This document shows, piece by piece, positions 27,122-36,840 of a stretch of 64,000 nt of DNA. The translations under genes and the position numbers were made by a program. Source of the DNA: CBDANW01 sp965197825 (GTDB lineage: Bacteria; Acidobacteriota; Vicinamibacteria; Marinacidobacterales; DATDRI01); the NCBI GenBank assembly GCA_965197825.1, contig CBDANW010000002.1, positions 1,922,001 to 1,986,000 of the forward strand, given 5' to 3'. The notes beneath the pieces were generated by a model. It did no database searches. It worked only from the letters and a program-made list of their open reading frames with translations, and had not been told where the DNA came from. Numbering within the stretch: position 1 is the stretch's first letter; each line of letters opens with the position of its first letter.

Positions 27122-27940
27122 GAAGAAGATCGTACGAGGGCACTCGAATTCTGCGAAACCTCCTCCCACGTGTCCAGCGAGTACGAGTACGAGTTCGAGT
27201 ATCGCATGATTTCTTCGACCGGTTCGGCCGTTTGGCTGCACGATCTGGTTAGCGTCGAGACCGAAAACGGGGTCCCGGTGACGCTTCGCGGCTTCATGAT
27301 CGACATCACGGAGCGTAAGCAGGCGGAAGAAGCTCTTCTCGAGAGCACCGCGGACTTTCGATACAGCCACCGCCAGATCCAGCGCCTCGCCGGCAAGCTC
27401 ATCACCGCGCAGGAAGAGGAACGGAAGCGCGTGGCGCGCGAGCTGCACGACCCGATCGCCGATCTCCAAACACGGACTTTGGAATTGACAGACGACGTAC
27501 GCCGCTTATCTCATCGTCTCCATCCCGATACCATGGAACATGTGGGCTTGGTGGTCGCTTTGAAGTCCTATTGCGCCGAGTTCAGCAAGAACAACCCTAT
27601 TTCGATCCAAATGAACGTCCCCGATCGCGTCGAGCCGATTCTCCCCGACGTTGCGTTGTGCCTATATCGGGTAACCCAAGAATCGCTCCAGAACGTGCGG
27701 AAGCATTCAGGGGCGGACGAAGTGCAGGTGGCACTTACCGAAACGCACGATGGCCTGAAGCTTCACATCTCCGATACCGGGGTGGGCTTCGATGTCGAAC
27801 AGGGTCGGGCCAGTAAAGGTCTTGGGTTGGTGAGTATGGAGGGAAGAGTGCGCCTCGTAGGGGGAACGCTCCTTTTGCAGTCTCACACCGGAAAGGGTAC
27901 TGAGCTCCAGGTGCTCGTTCCCGCCAGAGGAGTCGCGTGA
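27122..27940 (+). pseudogene. PAS/HisKA_3 sensor histidine kinase, N-terminally truncated
   Basis: The frame contains the end of a PAS domain (YRMISSTGSAVWLHDLVS and FMIDITERKQAEEAL), the H-box RKRVARELHDPI, a DHp helix, and a HATPase domain (LYRVTQESLQNVRKH, DTGVGFD, SKGLGLVSMEGRVRLVGG). The part between ELHDPIADLQ and DDVRRLSHRLHP is shorter than in family members, suggesting a deletion in the dimerisation helix. The 5' end is fused to a hydrolase stub. ORF start at GTG 27170 is possible. Its stop overlaps the response regulator start, so it was the cognate kinase. Confidence 0.75.
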
Positions 27941-28554
27941 CGGTGACGCGTCCCCGGGTACTCCTCGACGACGATCACACGATCGTCACCGAAGGACTCA
28001 AGAGCATCCTCGATCCGGAGTTCGAGTTCGTTGGAACGGCGGAGGACGGGCGCGCTCTTTTTGCCGCAGCGGAGAAGCTCCAACCGGACGTCATCGTCGC
28101 CGACATCACCATGCCTCTTCTCAACGGCTTGGATGCCGTCCGGGCGCTCAAGAAGAAAAACGATCGCGCCAAGGTGGTCTTCTTGACGATGCACTCCGAC
28201 GCCGATCTGGCAACGGAAGCGTTTCGAGCCGGTGCCTCGGGATACCTCCTCAAGCAATCCGCCGGCGAAGAGCTCATCACGGCCATCCGAACCGTATTAC
28301 AGGGAGAGATCTACGTGACACCGGAGCTGAAACACAAAGTCTTGGAAGCCTTCATGAGATCTGGTTCCGATCCCGACCGGACTTCCGTGAATCTGACCGC
28401 CCGGCAGCGCGAAGTACTGCAGCTAGTCGCCGAGGGGCAGACCATGAAGGAGATCGCTGCGGCCCTACACCTCTCCACGCGAACCGTCGAATCGCACAAG
28501 TACGACGTGATGGAGAAACTGGGTCTCGAGACGACAGCCGAGCTCATCCAGTAA
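27937..28554 (+). CDS. NarL/LuxR-type response regulator with frameshifted tail
   Basis: 205 residues from GTG 27937, sharing 4 bp with the kinase stop. The receiver has the acidic pocket LLDDDH, the phospho-acceptor Asp in DVIVADITMP, a Thr in VVFLTMHSD and the Lys in GYLLKQSA. The DNA-binding domain is LTARQREVLQLVAEG, MKEIAAALHLSTRTVESHK. The frame stops after AELIQ; removing one A at about 28553 extends it as YAIKRGIVSL, the usual last helix. So the gene lost about 10 residues to a one-base insertion or a read error. Confidence 0.88.
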   Translation: MTVTRPRVLLDDDHTIVTEGLKSILDPEFEFVGTAEDGRALFAAAEKLQPDVIVADITMPLLNGLDAVRALKKKNDRAKVVFLTMHSDADLATEAFRAGASGYLLKQSAGEELITAIRTVLQGEIYVTPELKHKVLEAFMRSGSDPDRTSVNLTARQREVLQLVAEGQTMKEIAAALHLSTRTVESHKYDVMEKLGLETTAELIQ

Positions 28555-28598
28555 CGCCATCAAGCGCGGGATCGTCTCGCTATAGCCCGCACCATGCC

Positions 28599-28641
28599 GG
28601 AAACTCCGTAGTTTTCCCTACCTCAAATTCCGTAGTTTTCC
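28599..28641. repeat. Two direct copies of CCGTAGTTTTCC, operator-like
   Basis: CCGTAGTTTTCC occurs at 28606-28617 and 28630-28641. The first copy is part of an imperfect palindrome GGAAACT-CCGT-AGTTTTCC (28599-28617). The pair lies between the response regulator and trmB. It may bind a NarL-type regulator; otherwise 28555-28799 has no gene. Confidence 0.4.
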
Positions 28642-28799
28642 GGATAACAATTAGGTCCAGATCCCTGCTACTCTTGCCAGCGCGTGAGGAGAAATCGTTT
28701 ACTGTGACACCGACCCTCGCTCTCGTTCGACTGTAGGGCGGTGCGGGCCCCGAGGGACGCCCCAACCGCCGACTCCTCGCGTCGTCACGTTACCCCACT

Positions 28800-29552
28800 G
28801 TGCCAGGTAGGTTGCCGCACGACCTCGACTGGGCTACAGTCTTCACGGAGTTCGATGACGAGGCGGCCGTGGTCCGAAGGCGAACAGGTCTGAGGCTCGG
28901 TGACGGAGCAACGGTCGAGCCCATCGGTCTCGAGGTTCGAAACCTACCTAAGCCCATCACCGGTCTGGCTCTTTTTGGCAACGAACAACCTCTCGAGATC
29001 GAGATCGGGGCAGGCAAAGGCGCCTTTCTTGCCGAAGAGGCGAGCCGCCGGACCGGAGTGAACTTCATTGGCATCGAACGAGCCAGCCGCTTCTGGCGCC
29101 ACGCAAGCGATCGCCTGCGTCGCCGAGAGTGTTCGAACGCGCGTGTCATTCTGGTGGATGCGGGATACTTTCTAACCGAGTTTGTCCCGGACGCAGCCCT
29201 CGCCGCAGTCCACGTTCATTTCCCCGACCCTTGGCCAAAGAAACGTCACCATAAACGGCGTCTGATTCGACCGAACCTCATTCGGGAAGTGGAGCGCGTG
29301 CTGATTCCCGGCGGTCGTCTGCAGATCGTGACCGACCATCAAGAATATTACGCCCGCATCGAGGCGGTGATCCGCTCGTCTTCCCTGGCCCCAAGCCCCT
29401 ACGTACGTCCTGCTACCGCAGAGGGTGAGGAGTTGGTGGGCTCAAACTTCGAGAGAAAGTATCAGCGTCTAGGAAGGACTCCCTACACGGTCGCCGCCGT
29501 TAAAGCGGGGTCCACGTCACGAAACTTCGTACGTCTTCGGCCAGCTAACTAA
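28800..29552 (+). CDS. trmB: tRNA (guanine-N7)-methyltransferase
   Basis: 250 residues from GTG 28800. Motif I is EIEIGAGKGAFLAEEA, then NFIGIER, and the TrmB signature VHVHFPDPWPKKRHHKRRL with RLQIVTDHQEYYARIE. The C-terminal TPYTVAAVK.GSTSRNF fits. The enzyme makes m7G46 in tRNA. An N-terminal extension of about 60 residues (MPGRLPHDLDWATVFTEF) is longer than in E. coli TrmB. No strong ribosome-binding site is seen, so the start is uncertain. Confidence 0.92.
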   Translation: MPGRLPHDLDWATVFTEFDDEAAVVRRRTGLRLGDGATVEPIGLEVRNLPKPITGLALFGNEQPLEIEIGAGKGAFLAEEASRRTGVNFIGIERASRFWRHASDRLRRRECSNARVILVDAGYFLTEFVPDAALAAVHVHFPDPWPKKRHHKRRLIRPNLIREVERVLIPGGRLQIVTDHQEYYARIEAVIRSSSLAPSPYVRPATAEGEELVGSNFERKYQRLGRTPYTVAAVKAGSTSRNFVRLRPAN

Positions 29553-30478
29553 GCGGCCGCCTTCGGCGATATCCGTCCGGACTCCAAGATATGCTGTGGT
29601 ACCGCCTTGAGGTCCCAGATCAATCCTAGCTTCGATAACATCACCAGACCGTAATAGGTAAGGTCGACCTCCCACCAGTAGAACCCCTGACGGGTCGCGG
29701 TGGGAAAGTGGTGGTGATTGTTGTGCCAACCCTCTCCCATGGTCAGCAAGGCGAGGAGCCAATTGTTCCGGCTGGTATCCGTGGTCTCGTAGCGCTGGCG
29801 CCCAAACACATGTGACAAGGAGTTAATAGTAAACGTGCCGTGAGCCAGCGCCACCGTGGAAACGAAGAAACCCCAGATCAACATCTGCATGCCATTGGTT
29901 CCCAACCCCGGACTCACCTGGTTGAGGAGGACTCCCAGACCAAAGCACGAGGTTCCGAGCAGAACGGGAACCAATACGTCGAATTTGTCCAAGGCCCGAA
30001 GCTCCGGAAACTTCGCGAGGTCGGGAACAACACGCAATTTGGTTGATTCGTTGACACGCGCGAAGATCCAACCCACATGACTGTACCAGAAGCCATGTTT
30101 TAGGGGCGAATGGACATCCTCTTCTTGATCCGAGTAGAGATGATGGACGCGGTGATGAGAAGCCCACCAGAGGGGACCCTTTTGCATGGAGGAGTTGCCC
30201 AGAACCGCGAAAACGAACTGGAACCACCGCGACGTCTTGTACGTTCGGTGAGAAAGGTACCGGTGGTAGAACCCCGTAATGGCGAACATCCGCAGCCAAA
30301 ACAGGGCGAGCGCGACCCCAACCGCGATGGGGCTCCAGCCGACCCAAAACACACCTAGGACCATGAGGTGGACACCCACGAAAGGCACGGTCCTCAACCA
30401 TTGAATCCGCCGGTCGTTCGGTGGAAACTCATGAACCTTCACGCGCGTGCTCCCTTCATTGACGTTCACTTCCTGCAT
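29549..30478 (-). CDS. Delta-9-type acyl-CoA/fatty acid desaturase
   Basis: 309 residues with the three His boxes of membrane desaturases: HRYLSHR, HHRVHH and HNNHHHFP. About four membrane helices flank them (for example VPFVGVHLMVLGVFWVGW and LIWGFFVSTVALAHG). The order and spacing match the OLE1/DesC acyl-CoA desaturase group, which introduces the first double bond and tunes membrane fluidity. It is convergent with trmB (4-bp overlap). The region 30479-30598 upstream shows no gene. Confidence 0.93.
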   Translation of the reverse strand: MQEVNVNEGSTRVKVHEFPPNDRRIQWLRTVPFVGVHLMVLGVFWVGWSPIAVGVALALFWLRMFAITGFYHRYLSHRTYKTSRWFQFVFAVLGNSSMQKGPLWWASHHRVHHLYSDQEEDVHSPLKHGFWYSHVGWIFARVNESTKLRVVPDLAKFPELRALDKFDVLVPVLLGTSCFGLGVLLNQVSPGLGTNGMQMLIWGFFVSTVALAHGTFTINSLSHVFGRQRYETTDTSRNNWLLALLTMGEGWHNNHHHFPTATRQGFYWWEVDLTYYGLVMLSKLGLIWDLKAVPQHILESGRISPKAAA

Positions 30479-30598
30479 CCGGAACCTCTCCTCGCTGGCA
30501 CCCTACGGATGATTGGTCTGCAGCGCGGGATGAGCTACAGAAACAGCCGCAAGTAAGCCTAGTCTATCATGAAGGACCTTCCGGGGAGTAGTCTAGTC

Positions 30599-31597
30599 CT
30601 AACCCGCCGGGGCTGTTACGGATAGCTCCTCCAGAGCACGGGCTACAAAGACGCGCGCCATCTTCTTTCTATACGCGTGGGTGAGGTCGGTGTTGTCGAG
30701 AGGCTTGGCGGGACGGTAAGCCGCAGCCGCCGCCTCTCGGATGAGCTCGTCGGTGAGCTTGTGCCCGACGAGCATCCGCTCCGCCTCTTTGGCTTCTACC
30801 GGGGCAGACTCCACCGCGGTTAGAACGATCCGGCACGTCTCCACGGTTCCGTCCCCGCCAGTCGAAAGAGATGCGGCAACACCCAAGATGGGAAAGTCGA
30901 TGCTCCCGCGCCGCCGCAGTTTCAGATAGGTCGCGCGCACACCATTGGTCGAGGGAACGTGGATCTTCGTCAGAATCTCTTCGCGTCGCTTTGTCGTGAA
31001 GTCGATCCCGTCCAGCTTGTAGAGATCCCTTACCGGCATCCGTCGTTCACCCGAAGGCCCCACCAAAGTCACTTCTGCCTCGAGCGCCATGAAAACGGGA
31101 GCCGTATCCGAGGAGCTAATGGCCCAGCAATGATCGCTACCGGGAGCGACCCAGCACGTCTCGCCATCTTTCTTCAAGCAGAAATGAATGGCTTCTCGCC
31201 ACTCGTAGTTCTGGTTGTAGTAGTTACATCGCGTGTCGATGCAAAGATTGCCACCGACGGTCCCCATGTTCTGGAGGATCGGAGAGCTCACGAGCCCCGC
31301 GGCTTTGGCGATGGCTGGGTAGCCGGAAAGCAAAAGGTCGGACGCGGTGAGCTCGGTGAGCGTCGCCAACCCTCCAATCTCGATTCCTTCTTGCGCGCTT
31401 CCGGATATCGCCCGCGCACCTTCGAGACCGCGAAGCCCAACCAGCACCCGCGGCTCGAACTGTCGTCGCTTCATGTTCGGGTACAGATCTGTGCCACCGG
31501 CGACGGGCATCGCCTCCGGACCGTGATCGGCGAGCATCCGCGCCGCCTCCGCCGCCGTGCGCGGCGCAAGATAGCGAAAGGGAGGAAGACGCATCAT
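30599..31597 (-). CDS. hcrB: FAD-binding subunit of a xanthine-oxidase-family dehydrogenase (HcrB-like)
   Basis: About 332 residues from ATG 31597 or 31594, overlapping the stop of the large subunit. FAD motifs are VAGGTDLYPNM and NMGTVGGNLC. Five Cys follow in the insert NLCIDTRCNYYNQN, HFCLKKDGETCW and SDHCWAI. In 4-hydroxybenzoyl-CoA reductase the equivalent loop binds an extra [4Fe-4S] cluster, so this subunit is assigned to the Hcr group (family knowledge). The enzyme would dehydroxylate or hydroxylate an aromatic-CoA substrate. Confidence 0.85.
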   Translation of the reverse strand: MMRLPPFRYLAPRTAAEAARMLADHGPEAMPVAGGTDLYPNMKRRQFEPRVLVGLRGLEGARAISGSAQEGIEIGGLATLTELTASDLLLSGYPAIAKAAGLVSSPILQNMGTVGGNLCIDTRCNYYNQNYEWREAIHFCLKKDGETCWVAPGSDHCWAISSSDTAPVFMALEAEVTLVGPSGERRMPVRDLYKLDGIDFTTKRREEILTKIHVPSTNGVRATYLKLRRRGSIDFPILGVAASLSTGGDGTVETCRIVLTAVESAPVEAKEAERMLVGHKLTDELIREAAAAAYRPAKPLDNTDLTHAYRKKMARVFVARALEELSVTAPAG

Positions 31598-34004
31598 GGC
31601 AAGGGTCCTTCGAGAGGCGGTACCACGAGCGGCTCGGGAAAAGTAAAGATCGGAACTTCCGGGGCGCGCAAGCGATGCTCGATGGCTTGAACGATCTTGG
31701 CAGGTGTCACCGGCACTTCGTCCACGCGCACACCGATGGCATTGTAGACCGCGTTGACGAGAGCAGGGGTGACCGGCAAGAGCGGGCCTTGGCCGCATTC
31801 CTTGGCGCCATAGGGCCCCTCGGGATCCAGTGTTTCAACGAGAATCGACTCGACCGGCGGCATCTCCAGAAACGTCGGGCTCTTGTATTCAAGCAATGAA
31901 GGAAATTTGTGTACGCCCAGACGGAAGACCTGCTCTTCCATGAGAGCTTCGCCCAGACCCATATAGACGCTTCCCTCGATCTGACCAATCGCGAGAAGCG
32001 GGTTGATGGCCTTGCCGACGTCGTGAGCGATCCAGATCCTATCGATGCCAATCTCGCCGGTGTCACGATCCACCTCTAGCTCCACGACGCACGCTGAGTA
32101 GCTATAGGTTGGACTCGGGCCGACGCCCGCTCCCTTGTACCGACCGGGAGAGGGAGGCGGTTTGTAGCTTCCCGTCGAGCCCAGCGTGCCGTGCTCTGCC
32201 TCGGTCAGCACGACAGCGTCATCGAAGCCCATGCCCTGGTCGGGATCGCGCGCGTCGAAGACTCGGCGGTGAGCCATGCGGAGTTGCTCCGATGGTACAC
32301 CCAACTTCCGGGACGCCGACTCGAGGATCAAGGGCCTCAAACGCCGCGCCGCTTGGATTGCGGCGTTTCCCATCATGAGTGTGACTCGGCTCGAGTAGCT
32401 CCCCAGATCGACCGGCGTCAGATCCGTGTCGGCGGTGACGACCCGCACGTCCGAGACTTCGACTCCCAACTCCTCCGCAACAACATAGGCGAGCACCGAA
32501 TCGGAGCCCTGACCGATATCCGTGGAACCGCAAAAGGCGGTGACCCCTCCGCCTCGGTCCAGCTTGAGCTGTACGCCGCTATGGGGAAGATCGTTCCAGT
32601 AGATGGGCAGCCCGGTGCCGCTGATGTAGGACGACGCGGCGAGACCGATTCCTCTTCCCTTCGCGAGTCGCCCGTGCTTTTTCATGAAGCCGGAGCGCTC
32701 GGCAACCTTCTCCAGACATTCCCGCAAACCCACCGTGCGCAGTTGAAGCTGGTTGGCGGTCACGGAGAAGGGCTCGACGAGATGCTTCAGACGAAGCTCC
32801 AGAGGATTCATGCCGAGATCCTCGGCGATCTTGTCCAGGTGACACTCGAGAGCGCATCGGGGCTGGGGAGTCCCATGCCCTCGCTTCGGCCCACAGGGCG
32901 GTTTGTTGGTGAAGACACGCACCCCCTCGAACTTGTACCGCGGCACGTGGTACGTCACCGTCTGGAGTGCCCCGGTGTAGAAAAGACTCGCTACGCCGTA
33001 GCTTCCGTAGGCGCCGCCATCCATGAAGGAACGGAAGTGCATGGCGGTAATGGCCCCGTCACGTTTGACGCCGGTCTTGATCCACATCGTCACGGGATGC
33101 CGACCACGGTGGCATAGAACACCTCTTCGCGGGTCAGGGTGACCTTGACGGGACGCCGCACCTTCATCGAGAGTTTGGCCACGACGATCTCGTGGCTGAA
33201 GGGATCGCTCTTGCCCCCGAAGCCACCCCCGTTTGGACAGGCAATGACGCGGATGTGCGACGCCGGCATCTCCAAGACCTTCGCCATGGCCCGATGCACG
33301 TAGTGGGGAGTTTGCGTGGAAGACCAAAGAGTCAGCTTCCCGTCCGGCCCAAAGGAAGCCACCGCGGCATGCTGTTCCATGGGAAGATGGGTGTTCCCTT
33401 GGAAGAAGAACGTGTCCTCCCGAACGTGATCGGCCTCTCGAAAACCTTCCTCGACGTCCCCGAACTGGAGAGAGACCTCCTTGTGGATGTTGCCTCGGGG
33501 ACCATAATCGTGGATGCGGTCGTGCTCCTCTGCCAGCGCGTCCTCGACCGACATAATCGGTCGGAGCATCTCGTACTTGACGTCGATGTGCCGGAGCGCC
33601 AGTTCCGCAGTTTCTTCATCCACCGCGGCCACCGCGGCCACCGGATCCCCAACGAAACGCACCTTGTCGATCGCTAACGCATGTTCGTCTTGAGAGACGG
33701 GAAGGATCCCGAAGGGTATGGGAAGCTCGTCGCCCACAAGCGTCGCCACGATACCAGGAAGCGCTTCAGCGGCGCTGGTATCGACGCTGAGAATGCGCGC
33801 ATGCGGATGGGGGCTCCTCTTGATCTTGCAGAAGAGCATTCTGGGAAGCGCCAAATCATCGGCGAAGAGCGTTTCACCGCTGACTTTCGCCGGGGCGTCT
33901 ATTTTCTGAAGGGGTTGGCCGATGATACTGAGTGTCTCCTCGCGCGTGGGTTGCGAAGGGGAGGCCGCTTTCCTCTTCGGCTTGACGCCAACTTTCGTGG
34001 CCAA
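31594..34004 (-). pseudogene. hcrA: Molybdenum-binding large subunit (HcrA-like), one-base frameshift
   Basis: Two frames together give a normal-size large subunit of about 800 residues. The first (34004 to 33090, TTG start) has LPRMLFCKIKRSPHPHARIL, ACPNGGGFGGKSDPFSHE; the second (to 31594) has MWIKTGVKRDGAITAM, RGHGTPQPRCALECHLD, DIGQGSDSVL and GAKECGQGPLLPVTPALVNA. The switch is at about 33108, where ATCGTGG should read ATCCGTGG-like (one base missing in a short G/C run) to give ATRGRHPVTMW. It is either inactivated or a sequencing error. The order hcrC-A-B is kept. Confidence 0.85.
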
Positions 34005-34507
34005 GGTTGTCTACCCTTTCGCGGATCGGAGCTCTTTGGACAACCGCCGGCCGCGAGCTCCACCGCCTGCAGGATCTGAATATAGCCGGTGCAGCGGCAG
34101 AGGTTTCCGGCGAGTGCCTCCTCGATGTCCCTTCGGCTCGGCGTCGGGTTGCGATCGAGAAGGGACTTCGCGGCCAAGAGAATTCCCGGCGTACAGTAAC
34201 CGCACTGCGCGGCGCCGGTTTCCGCGAACGCGGTTTGTAGCGGATGAGCCGTCCCCTCCGCGGTCATACCTTCGACCGTGACGATCTCTCGCCCCTCAAG
34301 CTCCACGGGCAAGGCCAAGCAAGAAAGTACCGGCTGGCCATCGACAAGCACGGTACACGTGCCGCACTCGCCGAGCTCGCAGCCGTGCTTGGTTCCGGTT
34401 AGCCGCAGATCTTCCCGCAAGACCTCGAGGAGCGTCTTGTGGACCGGCGCGGCGACCTCGAGCGACTCGCCATTGATGCGGAGGTGGAGCAACGCCTTTT
34501 CTGGCAT
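33899..34507 (-). CDS. hcrC: [2Fe-2S] subunit of the HcrCAB-type dehydrogenase
   Basis: 202 residues from ATG 34507. Two [2Fe-2S] sites are present: the plant-type CELGECGTCTVLVDG...C and the CGYCTPG...CRCTGY helical site. The first about 160 residues match the family; the last about 38 (Arg/Pro-rich, PRKGRQPWPRK onward) run over the start of hcrA in another frame and are atypical. A frame error near 34010 could explain both the long tail and the TTG start of hcrA. The subunit passes electrons between the Mo centre and FAD. Confidence 0.88.
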   Translation of the reverse strand: MPEKALLHLRINGESLEVAAPVHKTLLEVLREDLRLTGTKHGCELGECGTCTVLVDGQPVLSCLALPVELEGREIVTVEGMTAEGTAHPLQTAFAETGAAQCGYCTPGILLAAKSLLDRNPTPSRRDIEEALAGNLCRCTGYIQILQAVELAAGGCPKSSDPRKGRQPWPRKLASSRRGKRPPLRNPRARRHSVSSANPFRK

Positions 34508-34608
34508 CGAGTTAATGTACCACCTTACCGGGCAGGTTATCGAAGGGCCCGCTAGGACAGCTTGACATCGAGCAATGCTCTGAACTAGGTTGAACGCCCC
34601 TTCGAGAC

Positions 34609-35625
34609 ATGAAAAAGATCGACGTCTTCAATCACGTCCTCCCCAAACCCTTCTATGCATTAATGATGAAGGTGGCGCCAGACCACAAGGACATGGGAAA
34701 GCGGGCGCGGGGCGTCCCCATGCTCGTCGATCTCGACGAGCGCTTTCGGGTCATGGATCAGTTCGAGGATTACCATCAAATCCTCAGTTTGTCCTCCCCG
34801 CCGCTCGAAGCGTTTGCCGGGCCCGAAGGGGCCGGGGATCTCGCGCGTGCGGGCAACAATGGAATGGCCGAGCTGGTGGAGCGTTATCCCGACCGTTTCC
34901 TCGGCTCTGCCGCTTCTCTACCCATGAACGATCCGGAAGGGGCTGTCGCGGAGGCTCATCGCGCCGTCAAGGATCTCGGCGCCCGCGGTGTGCAGATCTA
35001 TAGCAACGCGGCCGGTCATCCGCTGGACGCCCCTCAGTTCGTCCCCCTCTTCGACGCCATGGCAGGTTACGACCTTCCCATTTTGCTCCATCCGGCCCGG
35101 GGCGCGAACTTTCCCGATTACTTGACAGAGGAAAAATCCAAGTACGAGATCTGGTGGACCTTCGGCTGGCCCTACGAAACGAGCGTCGCCATGGCGCGGC
35201 TGGTGTTTTCCGGTCTCTTCGATCGGCACCCCGACATCAAGATCGTGACCCACCACATGGGCGCCATGGTCCCTTACTTCGAAGGCCGCGTGGGGCCAGG
35301 GTGGGATCAGCTCGGAGCCCGCACCTCGGACGAGGATCTCACCGTGGTTCGCGACCGGCTGCAGAAAAGACCCATCGACTATTTCCGGATGTTCTACGCC
35401 GATACGGCGGTCTTCGGGTCTAGGGCAGCCACCGAGTGTGGTCTCGAGTTCTTCGGTCCCGATCACGTGCTCTTCGCCTCGGATGCTCCCTTCGATCCGG
35501 AAAAAGGACCGATGTACATTCGTGAGACCGTCAAGATCCTCGATAATTTGGACGTCACGGAAGAGGTTAGAGAAAAGATATACTCCGGCAACGCCGCGAA
35601 GCTGCTAAACCTCAACGCGTCTTGA
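34609..35625 (+). CDS. Amidohydrolase-2 family protein (decarboxylase-like)
   Basis: 338 residues, TIM-barrel amidohydrolase of the ACMSD/resorcylate decarboxylase group: FLGSAASLPMNDPEGAV, ILLHPARG (metal His), VTHHMGAMVPYFEGR, and LFASDAPFDPEKGP with the final Asp. At the N-terminus the usual HxH reads FNH (DVFNHVLP), so the first metal ligand is missing. Divergent from hcrCAB by about 100 bp, it may act on the same aromatic pathway (inference). Confidence 0.83.
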   Translation: MKKIDVFNHVLPKPFYALMMKVAPDHKDMGKRARGVPMLVDLDERFRVMDQFEDYHQILSLSSPPLEAFAGPEGAGDLARAGNNGMAELVERYPDRFLGSAASLPMNDPEGAVAEAHRAVKDLGARGVQIYSNAAGHPLDAPQFVPLFDAMAGYDLPILLHPARGANFPDYLTEEKSKYEIWWTFGWPYETSVAMARLVFSGLFDRHPDIKIVTHHMGAMVPYFEGRVGPGWDQLGARTSDEDLTVVRDRLQKRPIDYFRMFYADTAVFGSRAATECGLEFFGPDHVLFASDAPFDPEKGPMYIRETVKILDNLDVTEEVREKIYSGNAAKLLNLNAS

Positions 35626-35664
35626 CGCTCTAGATCGATTCGTCCGCTCAAACGAGGTGTCGTC

Positions 35665-36264
35665 TTGCCATCCATCGAGGGCTCCGGCTTTCCGTTGGTT
35701 TTCAAAGTAACGCAAGGCTCCCCTCCATCAAAGAGCGAAAATACGGTTGCCATCAAGACCGAGGTACGCTCGCTCGAGGGAATGCAAAAAGAGGCGGTGG
35801 TGACCTGCGAGCCGGGGGGCACCGTCTGGCGGCTCACCTGCGACGAAGGCCCGTACCTCAACGGGAAAGACATGGCGCCCTTTCCCCTTGCTTTCTTCAC
35901 CGCGGGGATGCAGTTCTCCTTCTTGAGCCAGTTTCTCCAAGGAGCACGCGCACAGGACGTTTCCCTCGAAGCGGTGTCGCTTACCCAAGACAATTTCTAT
36001 TCCATGGAAGGGTCGTTCCTGCGCGGAGACGCTACCGGCGGCGCCAAGTCCGCGGAGCTTCGCCTGAAAGTGCAATCGAGTGCCCCCGCTTCGAAAATCG
36101 CGGCCCTCACCCGCATGGCGGAAGAGAGCTCCCCCGCCCAGAGCCTCATGCGGACTCTGCTGCGTAACACGTTTTCTCTGAAGCTGAACGGCCGACCGCT
36201 CAGCATCGCTGACCTCGCCCCCTCTCTGCCTCCTAGGGCAATCTATCGGACGTGGCGCCGGTAA
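35665..36264 (+). CDS. OsmC-like protein, first half (cut by IS66 copy B)
   Basis: About 195 residues from TTG 35665. The segment FPLAFFTAGMQFSFLSQFL matches the OsmC core helix, but the redox Cys is Ser here. The last residues (IYRTWRR) come from the edge of the IS66 element. The second OsmC-like half resumes at 39269 beyond the element. I infer one two-domain gene split by the insertion; two neighbouring genes are also possible. Confidence 0.65.
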   Translation: MPSIEGSGFPLVFKVTQGSPPSKSENTVAIKTEVRSLEGMQKEAVVTCEPGGTVWRLTCDEGPYLNGKDMAPFPLAFFTAGMQFSFLSQFLQGARAQDVSLEAVSLTQDNFYSMEGSFLRGDATGGAKSAELRLKVQSSAPASKIAALTRMAEESSPAQSLMRTLLRNTFSLKLNGRPLSIADLAPSLPPRAIYRTWRR

Positions 36265-36840
36265 CTCTGGGCTTGGTGGCGCACGCTGAGGAGCGAGCGC
36301 TGTGGAGGGAACTGGTCGAGCGTTACCACTACCTCGGGCACAAGGTGGCCTATGGCGCACACCTGCGTTACTTGGTCTGGAGCTCGAAACCTCGTCGTGA
36401 GCTGAGTGGGTGCGTGCAGTTCTCGTCGTCAGCGCGTCGTCTTCGGTTCTCGTGACGGCTTCATCGGTTGGGATGACGCGACGCGGCAAAAGAACCTTCG
36501 GCGGGTGGTAAACAACAGTCGGTTCCTGATCCTGCCGTGGTTTTCCATCAAAGGCCTCGCGAGTCACGTGCTGTCGCTGGCAGCCCGAGTGGTGGTGGAT
36601 GATTGGGAGGAAGCGTACGGTGTGAGGCCGGTGTTGCTCGAGACGTTTGTGGAGAGGGAGCGTAACGAGGGGACGTGCTACCTGGCGGCGAACTGGATGG
36701 ACGTGGGATCGACTACTGGGCGTGGCCGTATGGACCGACACAACAAAGAGGCGAAGCCGGTGAAACGGTGCCTGGTATATCCGCTGGTGCGTGAGTTTCG
36801 CCGCGAGCTCGGGGTTGTGGATGAAGGTCGAGCGGGCTGA
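36252..36840 (+). pseudogene. DUF4338 (DruA-like) protein, frameshifted
   Basis: Two frames give one protein: VERYHYLGHKVAYGAHLRYL then, after a one-base shift near 36438, GSRDGFIGWDDATRQKNL, VVNNSRFLILPWFSIKGLAS, RPVLLETFVERERNEGTCY and GRMDRHNKEAKPVK. These are hallmarks of DUF4338, the family of Druantia protein DruA, which is also common in transposons. It begins at the element's left end and overlaps tnpC by 20 bp. The helicase DruE of Druantia is absent. A role in transposition or target handling is more likely than defence. Confidence 0.8.

Noticed and set aside
36252..36840. Druantia defence system
   Set aside because: Only the DruA-like DUF4338 gene is present, frameshifted and inside an IS66-type element; no DruE helicase nearby.
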